Below are positions 25,996 through 35,122 of a DNA stretch of 64,000 nt, piece after piece. The DNA comes from Geothrix fuzhouensis (lineage in GTDB: Bacteria > Acidobacteriota > Holophagae > Holophagales > Holophagaceae). The notes beneath the pieces are model-generated. The model searched no databases. It had not been told where the DNA came from and saw only the letters and a program-made list of their open reading frames with translations. The stretch is from NCBI RefSeq assembly GCF_024609325.1, contig NZ_JANHMQ010000002.1:558001-622000 (forward strand), given 5' to 3'. Each line of letters starts with the position of its first letter. The first letter of the stretch is position 1. The translations under genes were made by a program, and so were the position numbers.

Positions 25996-27386
25996 CTCCT
26001 CAGGGTGGGCAGGGACTGCTTGGCGCTTCCCAGGAAGGCCATGAGGATGGCCTTGCGCTGGTCCAGTAGATCCGCGAGACGTTCGCTTTCCGTGGTCGGA
26101 GTTGCCTGCACTTGGGGCGCGGGCTGCCGGGTCTTGGCGGCGAGTTCCGCCTGGGCCTTGCGCTCGGTCTCGGCGCGGGCAGCGACGTCCAGGCGTGCGC
26201 GGATGCCCTTGGCCTCGAGATCGAGCGCGAGGACGCCCTTCTCGACCCGGATCACGAGGTCCTCCGCCGGTCCGAGATTCTGCGCGGCCAGGAGGCCCGG
26301 CAGGGTGCGCGTCTTCCATTCCACCAGGGACTCGTTGGCCAGCAGTTCGATGGACTCCTGGAGGGGAGGGGCGTTCAGCCCGCCCAGGTCCTTCGCCAGG
26401 GTGGCACCGCCCAATAGCGCGGTTATGTCTGGCTCCCAGGGACGGAGCTCCAGGCGGTCGAGGCGCCCGGTCACCGGATCCTGGCCGCTGCCAAGGATCC
26501 GGTACCAGTGATCCTCAATCCGAATGGCCCTGCCAGGCCGGAGGCCATCCGGGGGCTCAGGCCAGAGGTCGACGAGCCCTGTGTCCCAACTGCCGGTGAG
26601 TGGATCCTCCTGCCAGAACTCGAGCATCAGGGAGGAGTCCGGGGACGGCTCTCCAGGGTTGCGAACCACCCAGATCCTGCGGCCAGCCAAATCGAGTGGA
26701 AGAGGTACGAATCGCGCCTGCTGTGACCGCAGGATGAGCAGATCCCGCCAGGTCTGCCTGCCGTTCAACCATTCCTGGGTCTCACTGTTGGCCTGGACGG
26801 GTTCTAGGGTCCCATCACCGGGGCCCACGGGCCCGTCCAGCTTGCGCATGGTGATCCGGAACGTCTTCCGCGACGGGCCTCCGAATATCGGCAATTTCGC
26901 TGCGTCTACGTTGATGACGGGGGTGTTGGAGATGTGGAAGATGAGGGCTCCCAGATCCCATCCGAAGTTGCTCCCATCGATGCGTTCAATGACCCAGCGC
27001 CCTTCCAGGCCGGCCTCCTTCGCCGGGAGGCCGTCCTGGGCACTCGTGATGGCGAAATAGTTGGCATACCAGATCGGATGGAGGGCGTTGTTCGGGGCTT
27101 GTTGTTGCGGATGGAACTGCAGCTGGACCCCGAGCCGGTAGGGCCCCATGCCCGCCGGCCCGAGAAACCGGTAGAGCTGCGCCTGCACCTTGTGGGTGAC
27201 GGGATGGAATCGGAGGTTGGTGAGCAGGATCTTGCCCGAGCGGGTCGTGGTCTGGAGGCCGTAATCCGGAGCGCCTGGTGCCTTGGCTGCCAGGGCCGGC
27301 GCGGAGGGCTCGTACACGCGGGCGACTGACTGCGAGGGGGGAAGTTGGGCCTGCAGCAGGCCCAGGAGGAGCGCAGCGATCAGCAT
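25992..27386 (-). CDS. Exported PDZ-like protein of unknown function, paralog C (first gene of operon)
   Basis: The protein has 464 residues with a leader (MLIAALLLGLLQAQLPPSQS). The ATG follows GGAGGCACC. Blocks shared with paralog B are 'ALAAKAPGAPDYGL', 'GPAGMGPYRLGVQLQFHP', the PDZ-like 'DGLPAKEAGLEGRWVIERID' followed by GSNFGWDL, 'LVEWKTRTLPGLLAAQNLG', and a helical tail ending ESERLADLLDQRKAILMAFL. It is the promoter-proximal gene of the run 27386 to 21708 and is divergent from the S9 peptidase gene. No catalytic motif is evident. It is probably periplasmic or surface-exposed. Confidence 0.62.
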   Translation of the reverse strand: MLIAALLLGLLQAQLPPSQSVARVYEPSAPALAAKAPGAPDYGLQTTTRSGKILLTNLRFHPVTHKVQAQLYRFLGPAGMGPYRLGVQLQFHPQQQAPNNALHPIWYANYFAITSAQDGLPAKEAGLEGRWVIERIDGSNFGWDLGALIFHISNTPVINVDAAKLPIFGGPSRKTFRITMRKLDGPVGPGDGTLEPVQANSETQEWLNGRQTWRDLLILRSQQARFVPLPLDLAGRRIWVVRNPGEPSPDSSLMLEFWQEDPLTGSWDTGLVDLWPEPPDGLRPGRAIRIEDHWYRILGSGQDPVTGRLDRLELRPWEPDITALLGGATLAKDLGGLNAPPLQESIELLANESLVEWKTRTLPGLLAAQNLGPAEDLVIRVEKGVLALDLEAKGIRARLDVAARAETERKAQAELAAKTRQPAPQVQATPTTESERLADLLDQRKAILMAFLGSAKQSLPTLRR

Positions 27387-27516
27387 GGTGCCTCCGGCAC
27401 GGCGGATGGGTCGGCTGGAAAGAGGAGTGCCCCCATGGTAGTCCCGCGCCAGTCGAACATGATCACAAGGTCATCGTTTCTTCTATGCGATGCTGAAGGC
27501 CTCCTTCGGAGGGTTT

Positions 27517-29607
27517 GTGCGCCTTTTTTGCCTCGTCCCAGCCACCGCCCTGCTGCTTGCGTTGCCTCTGAGGGCCGCGGAGAAGCGGGCCTTTCACATC
27601 GAGGATCTCTACCGATTGAAGGGTGTGCAGCACCTGGCCTTGAGTCCGGACGGATCGAAGCTCGCCTTTGAGGTGTCCAGCCAGGACCTGAAGGCCGCCA
27701 CGCGGAACACGCAGATTTGGCTGCTCGACACAACTACGGGCACCACGAAGCAGCTCACCTTCTCGGGCAAGGCGGACACGGCGCCCCAGTGGTCGAAGGA
27801 TGGGAAGACGCTCTACTTCCTCTCCAGCCGCGCAGAGGGCAGCCAGCTCTGGGCGCTCGATTTGGCGGGTGGCGAAGCCCGCAAAGTGACTGCCTTCGAG
27901 GCCGGTGTCGGATCGCCCAAGCTGATGCCGGGCGGGAACCAGGTGGTGTTCCAGGCCACGGTCTTCCCCGAAGCCATGGCCGACGGGGCGAAGCAGAAGG
28001 ACCTGGCGGACAAGCTGGAGAAGGGGCCCGTGCAGGCGCATCTGGCGGACACGCTGCTCTACCGCCACTGGACCGAGTGGCGCGACTTCCAATACAGCCA
28101 CCTCTTCACCGCCACCTTCGGAGGCAAGGTGGAGGCGCTCACCTCCGGGAAGCAGGACTACCCGGCGGATGCCACGACGCCGAGCTCCCAGAGTTTCGAC
28201 CTCAGCCCGGATGGCAAGGAAATCTGCGTCGTCACCAACATGGATCCCGTGCCGGCCCGCTCGACCAACCAGGATCTCTTCCTGATCTCGCTGGATGGCG
28301 ACCGCACGCCCCGCCGCATCACCGACAACCCGGCTTACGACGGTGACCCCAAATACTCACCGGACGGCCGCTACCTCGCTTACAAGTTCCAGACCCGTCC
28401 TGCCGTGGAGTCCGACCGCTTCCGCCTCGCGGTCTACGATCGCCAGACGAAGGCGCGCAAGGTCCTGACCGAAGCCATCGACAATTGGGTGGACAGCTTC
28501 CAGTGGTCCGAGGACGGCAAGACCCTCTGGTTCACGGTGCAGGAGAAGGGCCGCTGGCCGCTCTTCCGCGTGGAGGTCGCCACCGGGAAGACCACCCGCA
28601 TGCTCGACGGCCAGAGCATCCGCGAATTCCAGGTGAGCCCCGACCAGAAGGCCGTCTACCTCAGCAAGACCCGCGTGGGCGAGCCCGTGGAGGTCTGGCG
28701 CTACACCTTCGAGGGGAAGGAGCTGAAGCGCCTCACCGACTTCAACCAGGCGGTGGCCGATGAGGTGGACATCCGCCCGGCGGAGGAGTTCACCGTGAAG
28801 GGCGCCGACGGCAAGGATATCCAGGTGTTCCTGGTGAAGCCCCACGGCTTCGATCCTGCGAAGAAGTACCCGCTCATCCTCAACGTCCACGGCGGCCCGC
28901 AGATGATGTGGTCCGACACGCTGCGTGGCGACTGGCAGGTCTACCCTGGCGCGGGCTACATCGTGGCCTTTCCGAACCCGCATGGCTCCACGGGCTTCGG
29001 CCAGGCCTTCACGGACGCCATCAGCGGTGACTGGGACGGCAAGGTGCAGACGGACATCGCGAAGGTGGCCGATCACCTCGCGGCGCTGCCCTACGTGGAC
29101 AAGGACCGCATGGGTGCCATGGGCTGGAGCTGGGGCGGCTACGCCATGATGTGGCTGGAAGGCCACACCACGCGCTTCAAAGCCATCGCCGCCATGATGG
29201 GCGTCTACGATCTGCGCGCCATGCACGGCGCCACCGAGGAACTGTGGTTCCCAGAGCATGACCTCACGGGCACGCCCTGGGACCAGGCCGCCGCCTACGA
29301 GCGCATGAACCCCAGCAGCCACGTGAAGGCCTTCAAGACGCCCTGCCTCGTCATCACCGGTGAGCGCGACTACCGCGTGCCTTACACCCAGAGCCTGGAG
29401 TTCTTCACAGACCTCCAGGAGATGGGCGTGCCCAGCCGCCTCATCGTCTTCAAGAACGACGGTCACTGGCCCGACAACCTGAGGTCCATGCCCGTCTACT
29501 ACAACGCCCACCTCGAGTGGTTCCAGAAGTACCTGGGCGGCGCCGCCGCTCCCTGGAAGACCGAGGACTTGGTGCGGAACCTGGCGTTCGGCTCCGCCGG
29601 GAAGTAG
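27517..29607 (+). CDS. S9-family prolyl oligopeptidase-like peptidase, exported
   Basis: The protein has 696 residues. An N-terminal beta-propeller (about 30-420) carries repeated Asp-box-like units such as 'LSPDGSKLAFEVSS' and 'WSKDGKTLYFLSSR'. The alpha/beta hydrolase domain follows, with the nucleophile Ser in GWSWGGYAMM, an oxyanion region LILNVHGGPQMMW, and the late Asp/His in ERDYRVPY and KNDGHWP. It cleaves short peptides, often dipeptides. An ATG at 27490 has no ribosome site; the in-frame GTG at 27517 follows GGAGGG and starts a clean signal peptide (RLFCLVPATALLLALPLRA), so it is preferred. It is followed after 26 bases by the cytochrome lipoprotein gene. Confidence 0.92.
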   Translation: MRLFCLVPATALLLALPLRAAEKRAFHIEDLYRLKGVQHLALSPDGSKLAFEVSSQDLKAATRNTQIWLLDTTTGTTKQLTFSGKADTAPQWSKDGKTLYFLSSRAEGSQLWALDLAGGEARKVTAFEAGVGSPKLMPGGNQVVFQATVFPEAMADGAKQKDLADKLEKGPVQAHLADTLLYRHWTEWRDFQYSHLFTATFGGKVEALTSGKQDYPADATTPSSQSFDLSPDGKEICVVTNMDPVPARSTNQDLFLISLDGDRTPRRITDNPAYDGDPKYSPDGRYLAYKFQTRPAVESDRFRLAVYDRQTKARKVLTEAIDNWVDSFQWSEDGKTLWFTVQEKGRWPLFRVEVATGKTTRMLDGQSIREFQVSPDQKAVYLSKTRVGEPVEVWRYTFEGKELKRLTDFNQAVADEVDIRPAEEFTVKGADGKDIQVFLVKPHGFDPAKKYPLILNVHGGPQMMWSDTLRGDWQVYPGAGYIVAFPNPHGSTGFGQAFTDAISGDWDGKVQTDIAKVADHLAALPYVDKDRMGAMGWSWGGYAMMWLEGHTTRFKAIAAMMGVYDLRAMHGATEELWFPEHDLTGTPWDQAAAYERMNPSSHVKAFKTPCLVITGERDYRVPYTQSLEFFTDLQEMGVPSRLIVFKNDGHWPDNLRSMPVYYNAHLEWFQKYLGGAAAPWKTEDLVRNLAFGSAGK

Positions 29608-29633
29608 CATCAGGTCAGCCCCCAGGAGATCCC

Positions 29634-30272
29634 ATGCGTCGATCGGCCGCGCCTGCCCTGATGCTCGCCTTCCTCTTGGCCTGCGCCGAGAAGGAGGCGC
29701 CGACTCCCGCCGCGGCTCCGACTCCGGCCACGACCCCGGCCGCTGGCGCACCCGCCGCCCAGCCCTCGGCCCAGCCGGCCCCTGCCGGGACGAAGGCAGA
29801 GCCAACGGCCCCTACTCCCAAGACCACCGAGACGGCCCCCAAACCGGCCGCGCCCACGCCCGCCGCCACGCCCACTCCAGCGCCTGCGCCCGTGGCCGCG
29901 CCGGTCCCCGTGCCTGCTCCCGCGCCCGCCGCGTCCCCGGCACCCACCCCCAAGCCGGCACCCACGGCCGCTGCGGGGCCCATGCCCTCCCTGGCCAGCA
30001 ACGGCCACGCGGCGGTGGGCGCAGGCGCCTGCAGGATGTGCCACCGCCTCCAGCATGATTCCTGGTCGGCCACGGCCCATGCCAAGAAGGGCCTCGACTG
30101 CGAGGCCTGCCACGGCAACGGCGCCGACTACAAGGCCATGTCCGTCATGAAGAACCTGGCGGCCGCCAAGGCCGCAGGCCTGGTCCTGCCCACCCTGGAC
30201 TTCTGCCGGAAGTGCCACGGCGCCAAGGCTGACGCGGCCCTTCTGCCCCGGGCGCACGCGCACAAGGCCTAG
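29634..30272 (+). CDS. Triheme c-type cytochrome lipoprotein
   Basis: The protein has 212 residues. The leader ends in a lipobox (FLLAC, C17), so it should be lipid-anchored. Residues about 20-120 are an Ala/Pro/Thr-rich tether. Three heme c motifs follow: CRMCH (C133), CEACH (C156) and CRKCH (C191). Extra His residues (H141, H149 and near the C-terminus) could be distal ligands. The ATG at 29634 follows AGGAGATCCC. A long tether ending in a small multiheme head suits electron transfer across the periplasm or at the outer membrane. It follows the S9 peptidase by 26 bases; a functional link is not obvious. Confidence 0.85.
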   Translation: MRRSAAPALMLAFLLACAEKEAPTPAAAPTPATTPAAGAPAAQPSAQPAPAGTKAEPTAPTPKTTETAPKPAAPTPAATPTPAPAPVAAPVPVPAPAPAASPAPTPKPAPTAAAGPMPSLASNGHAAVGAGACRMCHRLQHDSWSATAHAKKGLDCEACHGNGADYKAMSVMKNLAAAKAAGLVLPTLDFCRKCHGAKADAALLPRAHAHKA

Positions 30273-30290
30273 CGGATCTCACAAGCCTTC

Positions 30291-30428
30291 CTATTTCTTC
30301 TTCTTGGCCGGAGTGAGGGCAGCCGGCGCCACGGGCGCGGCCAAGCGGCCGGACAATTCCGAACCTCGAGAAGTGGCCCCATGCACGACGGGGGGTTTGG
30401 CTTTCTTGGGTTTCTTGTCGTTGGACAT
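30291..30428 (-). CDS. Small basic protein of unknown function
   Basis: A 45-residue reading frame starts at the ATG at 30428 after AGAGGATGC. The product is rich in Lys, Pro and Ala, beginning MSNDKKPKKAKPPVV and ending TPAKKKK. No domain is recognised. The ribosome site, the convergent position against the cytochrome gene and the biased composition support a real gene, but the evidence is thin. Confidence 0.4.
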   Translation of the reverse strand: MSNDKKPKKAKPPVVHGATSRGSELSGRLAAPVAPAALTPAKKKK

Positions 30429-30516
30429 GCATCCTCTTTTCGGAGCCCCGGGCAAGTCGAGCCGGAACCCGTCGCGAGGATGGGCGCAATGGCTGGAATC
30501 CATTGAATTATTTTCG

Positions 30517-31827
30517 TCAGGGTTTCGCGCCCTTCAGCTTCCAGTAGCTCCCAGCTCCGGCCACATGCTGCTCCAGGCCACGGCGGGCGGCGCGGAGACC
30601 GTCCTGGAGTACCCGGCGGATGTCGCTGATCACCGGCGGAGCCGTGGCGAAGTACGAGTGTTCCAGGAAGCTGGTGTCCAGTCCCGAGGCGTCGATGGTC
30701 TCGATGCCCGGCACCACCACGATGCCTTCGGCGGTGTCGCCGGCTCGCGGGTAGCCATGGACCTTCTTGGAGGCCAGCAGGGCGTTGTCGCCATCCGAGG
30801 CGTAGAGGGTAATGCGCTTGCACCCGGCGGCGAGGGCAGGGGCGATGTCCCGCTTGAAGATCTCCGCGTCGATGTCTGGGGCGGTGAGGATGATCTCCTT
30901 GAAGCGCCCTTTGAGCTTCGGCTGTTCCGTGAAAAGTTGGCGCAGGGCCCCGGTGAGGGCGCGGTTCCCCATGGAGTGCGCGATGAGGTAGATATCCTTC
31001 ACGCCGCTCTTCTGGGCGAAGTCCATCAGGAACCGCTTCAGGTTCGCTTCGCTCCACTGCACGTTGTTCTCGTCCGTGGTGTAGCCCTGGAGGGTGCCCT
31101 GGGAGGGCCAGCTGTAGAACACGGGCACACCGCGGTAGTCCAGGTCATAGGTGATCTGGGCCGTGCGCCGGGCCGCATCGTTGAAGGACACGTTGTAGCC
31201 GTGGACGAACACGAAGCTGGAACCGGAGGAACCCTGCGCCTGGACCTTGGCCTTTACGCGGTTCAGGAAGCCCATCCGGGTGTGCGGGGTCCAGTCCAGG
31301 ATGGTCATGTGCTTGCGGGGATCCTCGCGGAACTCCAGCCGCCAGATGGATGGAGCTTCGATCTCGCCGGTCTTGTGGCCGTGCGGGACGCTGACCGTCA
31401 CCTCGCCGTAGGCGATCCGCTCTCCTCGGCCGCCGCCGAAGGTTCCGGTGCGGGGGTCCAGCTTCCGATCGGTACCGAACATCACTGACACGCGGGCATA
31501 GGCCTGATCGCGCTCCACATTGGGGTTGGCCCCCACGGGCGCGGGGCGCGGCGGCGGTAGGGGCGGGCGAGTGGAAGCCTCTCGTCGAGGCAGGTCGGCC
31601 CTTTCCTCCATCCGGTGCGCATCGCGTTCCCGGGGTGCATCCAGGTTGATCGGCGGTCGTGGGGACGGGGCCGGCGCGGGAGGCGCGGACGCCTCGGGCG
31701 CGGGCGGAGGTGGTGGTGGCGCCGGGTGGACCACCGGGGGGCGGGTGGAGCAGGCCACCAGAAGCCCCGCGACCACCGCAGGCCATAGGCTTTGGAAGGG
31801 CATCACTCGGTGCTGGGGAATGGGCAT
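30517..31827 (-). CDS. Alpha/beta hydrolase, DUF900 type, lipoprotein
   Basis: The protein has 436 residues. The leader carries a lipobox (GLLVACS), followed by a Pro-rich tether to about residue 95. The catalytic region has the family's SFVFVHGYNVSFNDAARR, FYSWPSQG and nucleophile elbow IAHSMGNRAL, and a late HSYF-type His. The DUF900 family is esterase/lipase-like; its natural substrate is unknown. The start at 31827 is supported by GAGGGTGCC; the second ATG at 31803 is also possible. The patatin gene upstream is on the same strand but 144 bases away, with no clear terminator between. Confidence 0.83.
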   Translation of the reverse strand: MPIPQHRVMPFQSLWPAVVAGLLVACSTRPPVVHPAPPPPPPAPEASAPPAPAPSPRPPINLDAPRERDAHRMEERADLPRREASTRPPLPPPRPAPVGANPNVERDQAYARVSVMFGTDRKLDPRTGTFGGGRGERIAYGEVTVSVPHGHKTGEIEAPSIWRLEFREDPRKHMTILDWTPHTRMGFLNRVKAKVQAQGSSGSSFVFVHGYNVSFNDAARRTAQITYDLDYRGVPVFYSWPSQGTLQGYTTDENNVQWSEANLKRFLMDFAQKSGVKDIYLIAHSMGNRALTGALRQLFTEQPKLKGRFKEIILTAPDIDAEIFKRDIAPALAAGCKRITLYASDGDNALLASKKVHGYPRAGDTAEGIVVVPGIETIDASGLDTSFLEHSYFATAPPVISDIRRVLQDGLRAARRGLEQHVAGAGSYWKLKGAKP

Positions 31828-31971
31828 GGCACCCTCGACGTGGGACGCTCTGACAGCGGGGCAGGGAACTCCGGACTTTCTCGGGATGACCGGATTCTAC
31901 GACCTGGGCGCCCTTGGCGAGCGTTTCTCCTTCAATCCCATGGGGACATGGTGTTCGTGAACCAACCCGGC

Positions 31972-32937
31972 TCAGGGTCGCTGGCTGGCGGTGGCCGCGC
32001 CGGAGGTTCGGGCGGCCACCCACTTGTCGATGGCTTGGCGGACGGCCGGCATGGCCTGTTGGGCGGCCACGATGCCGGCCTCCATGCAGCGCTTCTTCTG
32101 GGTGAAGTCCAGGGTGCCCACGTCGCCGATGGCCGGCGAGATCAGCACGTCCGCATCCTTCTTCGAGTGCTCCACGTTGAGGGCGAACATGATGTTGGTG
32201 GCCTGAAGGCTCACGCCCAGCAGGTTGGTGATGTCCGTGTTGCCCACGTTGGCGCTGATGTCCACGGCGATGACGAGGTCGGCGCCCTTGGCCCGGGCCA
32301 CGGAGATGGGGATGTTGTCCACCACACCGCCGTCCACCAGGATCTTGCCCATGTGCTGCACGGGCTGGAACACGCCGGGAATCGCCGAGCTGGCGCGCAC
32401 GGCGCGGGCCACGGAGCCTCGGTCCAGCACCACCTCCTGGCCCCAGTTGAGATCCGTGGCCACGGCCGCGAAGGGGATCTTCAGCTGCTCGATGTTGGCG
32501 GGTTTGATGTGCTTCTTGACCCAGGCCTCGAGCTTGTCGCCCTTGGCGAAGCCCATGCCCGCCACGGTGGAGAGGACGCCGAAATCGAAGAGGTCGTCCT
32601 TCTGCAGCTGGAAGGCGGTCCACTCCAGGTCGAAGCTGTTGCGGTCGGCGGCGTAGATGGCACCGATGAGGCTGCCCACGCTGGTTCCGACCACGAGATC
32701 GACGGGGATCTTCTCCTGCTCCAGGGTGCGGATGACGCCGATGTGCGCGAAGCCCCGCGCGGCGCCCCCGCCTAGGACGAGCGCGATCTTCGGCTTGGGC
32801 GGCGGGCCCTGGGGCTTCGGTGGGGCCACCACGACGGGTGGCGGCACCACCACGGCCGGCGGCTGGCAGGCCAGCAACAGGGTGAGGCCGAGCAGGGCGC
32901 CGACCTGAGTCATCCGGGTTGTAAACGTGCGGATCAT
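31972..32937 (-). CDS. Patatin-like phospholipase, lipoprotein
   Basis: The protein has 321 residues. The leader has a lipobox (LLLACQ) and a short Pro-rich linker. The patatin core shows the oxyanion motif GGGAARGFAH, the nucleophile Ser in VGTSVGSLIG, and the dyad Asp in VDGGVVDN. The catalytic Ser-Asp dyad is therefore complete. Acyl-ester hydrolysis of phospholipids at the envelope is expected (RssA/NTE-like bacterial branch). The reading frame is open much further upstream, inside the M3 peptidase region on the other strand; the ATG at 32937 starts the leader and is chosen. Confidence 0.9.
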   Translation of the reverse strand: MIRTFTTRMTQVGALLGLTLLLACQPPAVVVPPPVVVAPPKPQGPPPKPKIALVLGGGAARGFAHIGVIRTLEQEKIPVDLVVGTSVGSLIGAIYAADRNSFDLEWTAFQLQKDDLFDFGVLSTVAGMGFAKGDKLEAWVKKHIKPANIEQLKIPFAAVATDLNWGQEVVLDRGSVARAVRASSAIPGVFQPVQHMGKILVDGGVVDNIPISVARAKGADLVIAVDISANVGNTDITNLLGVSLQATNIMFALNVEHSKKDADVLISPAIGDVGTLDFTQKKRCMEAGIVAAQQAMPAVRQAIDKWVAARTSGAATASQRP

Positions 32938-33019
32938 GCTCCGAGAATACCCGAGGCCTTGGAAGCTGCCTGCCTCGTAAGTTGATGGTATGGTCATGAA
33001 CGACCTTCCAGGAGTCCCC

Positions 33020-35113
33020 ATGCGCACCGCTTCCGTTCTGGCTGCCCTCATGTCCCTGCCTGCCCTCGCCACCGACCCAGTCACGGCCACCAATCCCTTC
33101 TTCGCGGAATGGAAGACTCCCTTCGGCGTGCCCCCCTTTGCCGAGATCAGGGAAGACCACTTCCTGCCGGCTTTCCGCGAGGGCATGGTCCGCCAGAAGG
33201 CTGAGGTGGCCATCATCGCGGATGCGAAGGAGGCCCCCACCTTCGCCAACACCATCGTGGCGCTGGATCTGTCGGGCCAGTTCATGGACCGGGTGGGTTC
33301 GGTGTTCTTCAACCTCACGGGGGCGGAAACCAACCCGAAGCTGCAGGCGGTGAATCGCGAGGTCATGCCGCTGCTCGCCGCCCATCGCGATGACATCCAG
33401 CTGAACGCGAAACTCTACGGGCGCGTGAAGGCCGTGTGGGAGGGCCGGGCCGCTCTGAAGCTGGATCCCGATCAGGCCCGGCTGCTGGAACGCACCTACA
33501 AGGGCTTCGTCCGGGCTGGCGCGGCGCTGACGCCCGACCAGCAGGTCCGCATGCGCGCCCTCAACGCCGAGCTGTCCAAGCTGGGCGTCGACTTTGGCGA
33601 TCGCCTGCTCAAGGCCACCAAGGCTTTCCAGCTGGTGGTGGAGAAGCCTGAAGATCTGGCGGGCCTGCCCGAGGGCACCCGCATGGCAGCGGCTGCCGCC
33701 GCGAAGAAGGCCGGCAAGGATGGCCAATGGCTGTTCACCTTGGACGGCCCCAGCATCTGGCCCTTCCTGGAGTACGCCCAGAACCGCGAGTTGCGGAAGC
33801 GCCTGCTCACGGGCTATCTGGAGCGCTGCAACCAGGGCGGCGACACCGATACCAATGCCATCGTGGCCAAGGTAGCGGCGCTGCGCGTCGAGAAGGCGCA
33901 GCTGCTGGGCTACAAGACCTGGGCGGCATTCGTGCTCGAAGAGAACATGGCCAAGGATCCCAAAGGCGTCTACGGCCTGCTGGACCAGATCTGGAAACCC
34001 GCGCTGGAGGTCGCCAAGCTGGAACGCGCTGATCTGCAGGCCATGATGGCGAAGGATCTCCCGGGCCAGAAGCTTGAGCCCTGGGACTGGCGCTACTACG
34101 CCGAGAAGGTGAAGCAGGCCAAGTACGACTTCGACGAGGAATCGGTGAAGCCCTACTTCGCCATCGACCAGGTGCGTCAGGGCGCCTTCACCGTGGCCGG
34201 GAAGCTCTACGGCATCGCCTTCACGGAGCTGAAGGACATGCCCGTCTACCAGAAGGACGTGCGCTGCTTCGAGGTGAAGGAGAAGGATGGCCGACACCTG
34301 GGCCTCATCTACGTGGACTACCATCCACGGCCCGGCAAGCGCGGCGGCGCCTGGATGAGCAACTACCGGCAGGCCTGGATCCAGGACGGGAAGCCGATGG
34401 ATCCCGTGGTGGTGAACGTCTGCAACTTCACGGCTCCGGCGGGCGATCGCCCCGCGCTGCTGACCTCGGACGAGGTGCGGACCCTCTTCCACGAGTTCGG
34501 CCACGGCCTCCACGGCCTATTCTACGCGGGCCGGTATCGGGGTACGGCCGGCACGCCCCGGGACTTCGTGGAGCTGCCCAGCCAGGTCATGGAGAACTGG
34601 TCCATGGAGCCCGAAGTGCTGAAGCTCTACGCCAGGCACTACAAGACCGGCGAGGTCATCCCCGATGCCCTGGTGGCGAAGATGAAGAAGGCCGGGAAGT
34701 TCGGTCAGGGCTTCGCCACCGTGGAATACATGGCGGCCTCCCTGCTGGACATGGACTGGCACACGCTCACCACCACCAAGCCCCAGGACACGGCCGCCTT
34801 CGAGAAGGCTTCGCTCGCCAAGTGGGGCCTCATCGCCGAGATCCCGCCCCGCTACCGCAGCCCCTACTTCAACCACATCATGGGCGGTTATGCAGCGGGG
34901 TACTACAGCTACATCTGGAGCGCCGTGCTGGACAGCGACGCCTTCCAGGCCTTCAAGGAAAAGGGGAACCTCTTCGATCCCGCCACGGCGGCCAAGTTCC
35001 GCACCGAGGTGCTCTCCAAGGGCGGCACGATCGATCCGGCGCAGCTCTACCGAAACTTCCGGGGGCGGGATCCCAAGGTGGGGCCCCTGCTGGAGAAGCG
35101 CGGGCTGAAGTAG
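33020..35113 (+). CDS. M3-family metallopeptidase (Dcp / oligopeptidase A type), exported
   Basis: The protein has 697 residues. A signal peptide (MRTASVLAALMSLPALA) is followed by NPFFAEWKTPFGVPPF, the usual M3A opening. The zinc motif is FHEFGHGLHGLF, and the third ligand Glu lies in ELPSQVMENW. The conserved FNHIMGGYAAGYYSYIWS and the closing NFRGRDPKVGPLLEKRGL are typical of peptidyl-dipeptidase Dcp. It removes dipeptides or degrades oligopeptides in the periplasm. AGGAGTCCCC precedes the ATG at 33020. It is divergent from the patatin gene. Confidence 0.95.
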   Translation: MRTASVLAALMSLPALATDPVTATNPFFAEWKTPFGVPPFAEIREDHFLPAFREGMVRQKAEVAIIADAKEAPTFANTIVALDLSGQFMDRVGSVFFNLTGAETNPKLQAVNREVMPLLAAHRDDIQLNAKLYGRVKAVWEGRAALKLDPDQARLLERTYKGFVRAGAALTPDQQVRMRALNAELSKLGVDFGDRLLKATKAFQLVVEKPEDLAGLPEGTRMAAAAAAKKAGKDGQWLFTLDGPSIWPFLEYAQNRELRKRLLTGYLERCNQGGDTDTNAIVAKVAALRVEKAQLLGYKTWAAFVLEENMAKDPKGVYGLLDQIWKPALEVAKLERADLQAMMAKDLPGQKLEPWDWRYYAEKVKQAKYDFDEESVKPYFAIDQVRQGAFTVAGKLYGIAFTELKDMPVYQKDVRCFEVKEKDGRHLGLIYVDYHPRPGKRGGAWMSNYRQAWIQDGKPMDPVVVNVCNFTAPAGDRPALLTSDEVRTLFHEFGHGLHGLFYAGRYRGTAGTPRDFVELPSQVMENWSMEPEVLKLYARHYKTGEVIPDALVAKMKKAGKFGQGFATVEYMAASLLDMDWHTLTTTKPQDTAAFEKASLAKWGLIAEIPPRYRSPYFNHIMGGYAAGYYSYIWSAVLDSDAFQAFKEKGNLFDPATAAKFRTEVLSKGGTIDPAQLYRNFRGRDPKVGPLLEKRGLK

Positions 35114-35122
35114 GGTTTATCT

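Noticed and set aside
29634-30272. Pro/Ala repeats read as a collagen-like or adhesin protein
   Set aside because: The repeats are only a tether; the C-terminal half carries three heme c motifs and the leader has a lipobox.
31145-34513. A 1122-codon open frame on the minus strand
   Set aside because: It spans the M3 peptidase, patatin and hydrolase genes out of frame. The real genes have signal peptides and catalytic motifs; this frame has none.
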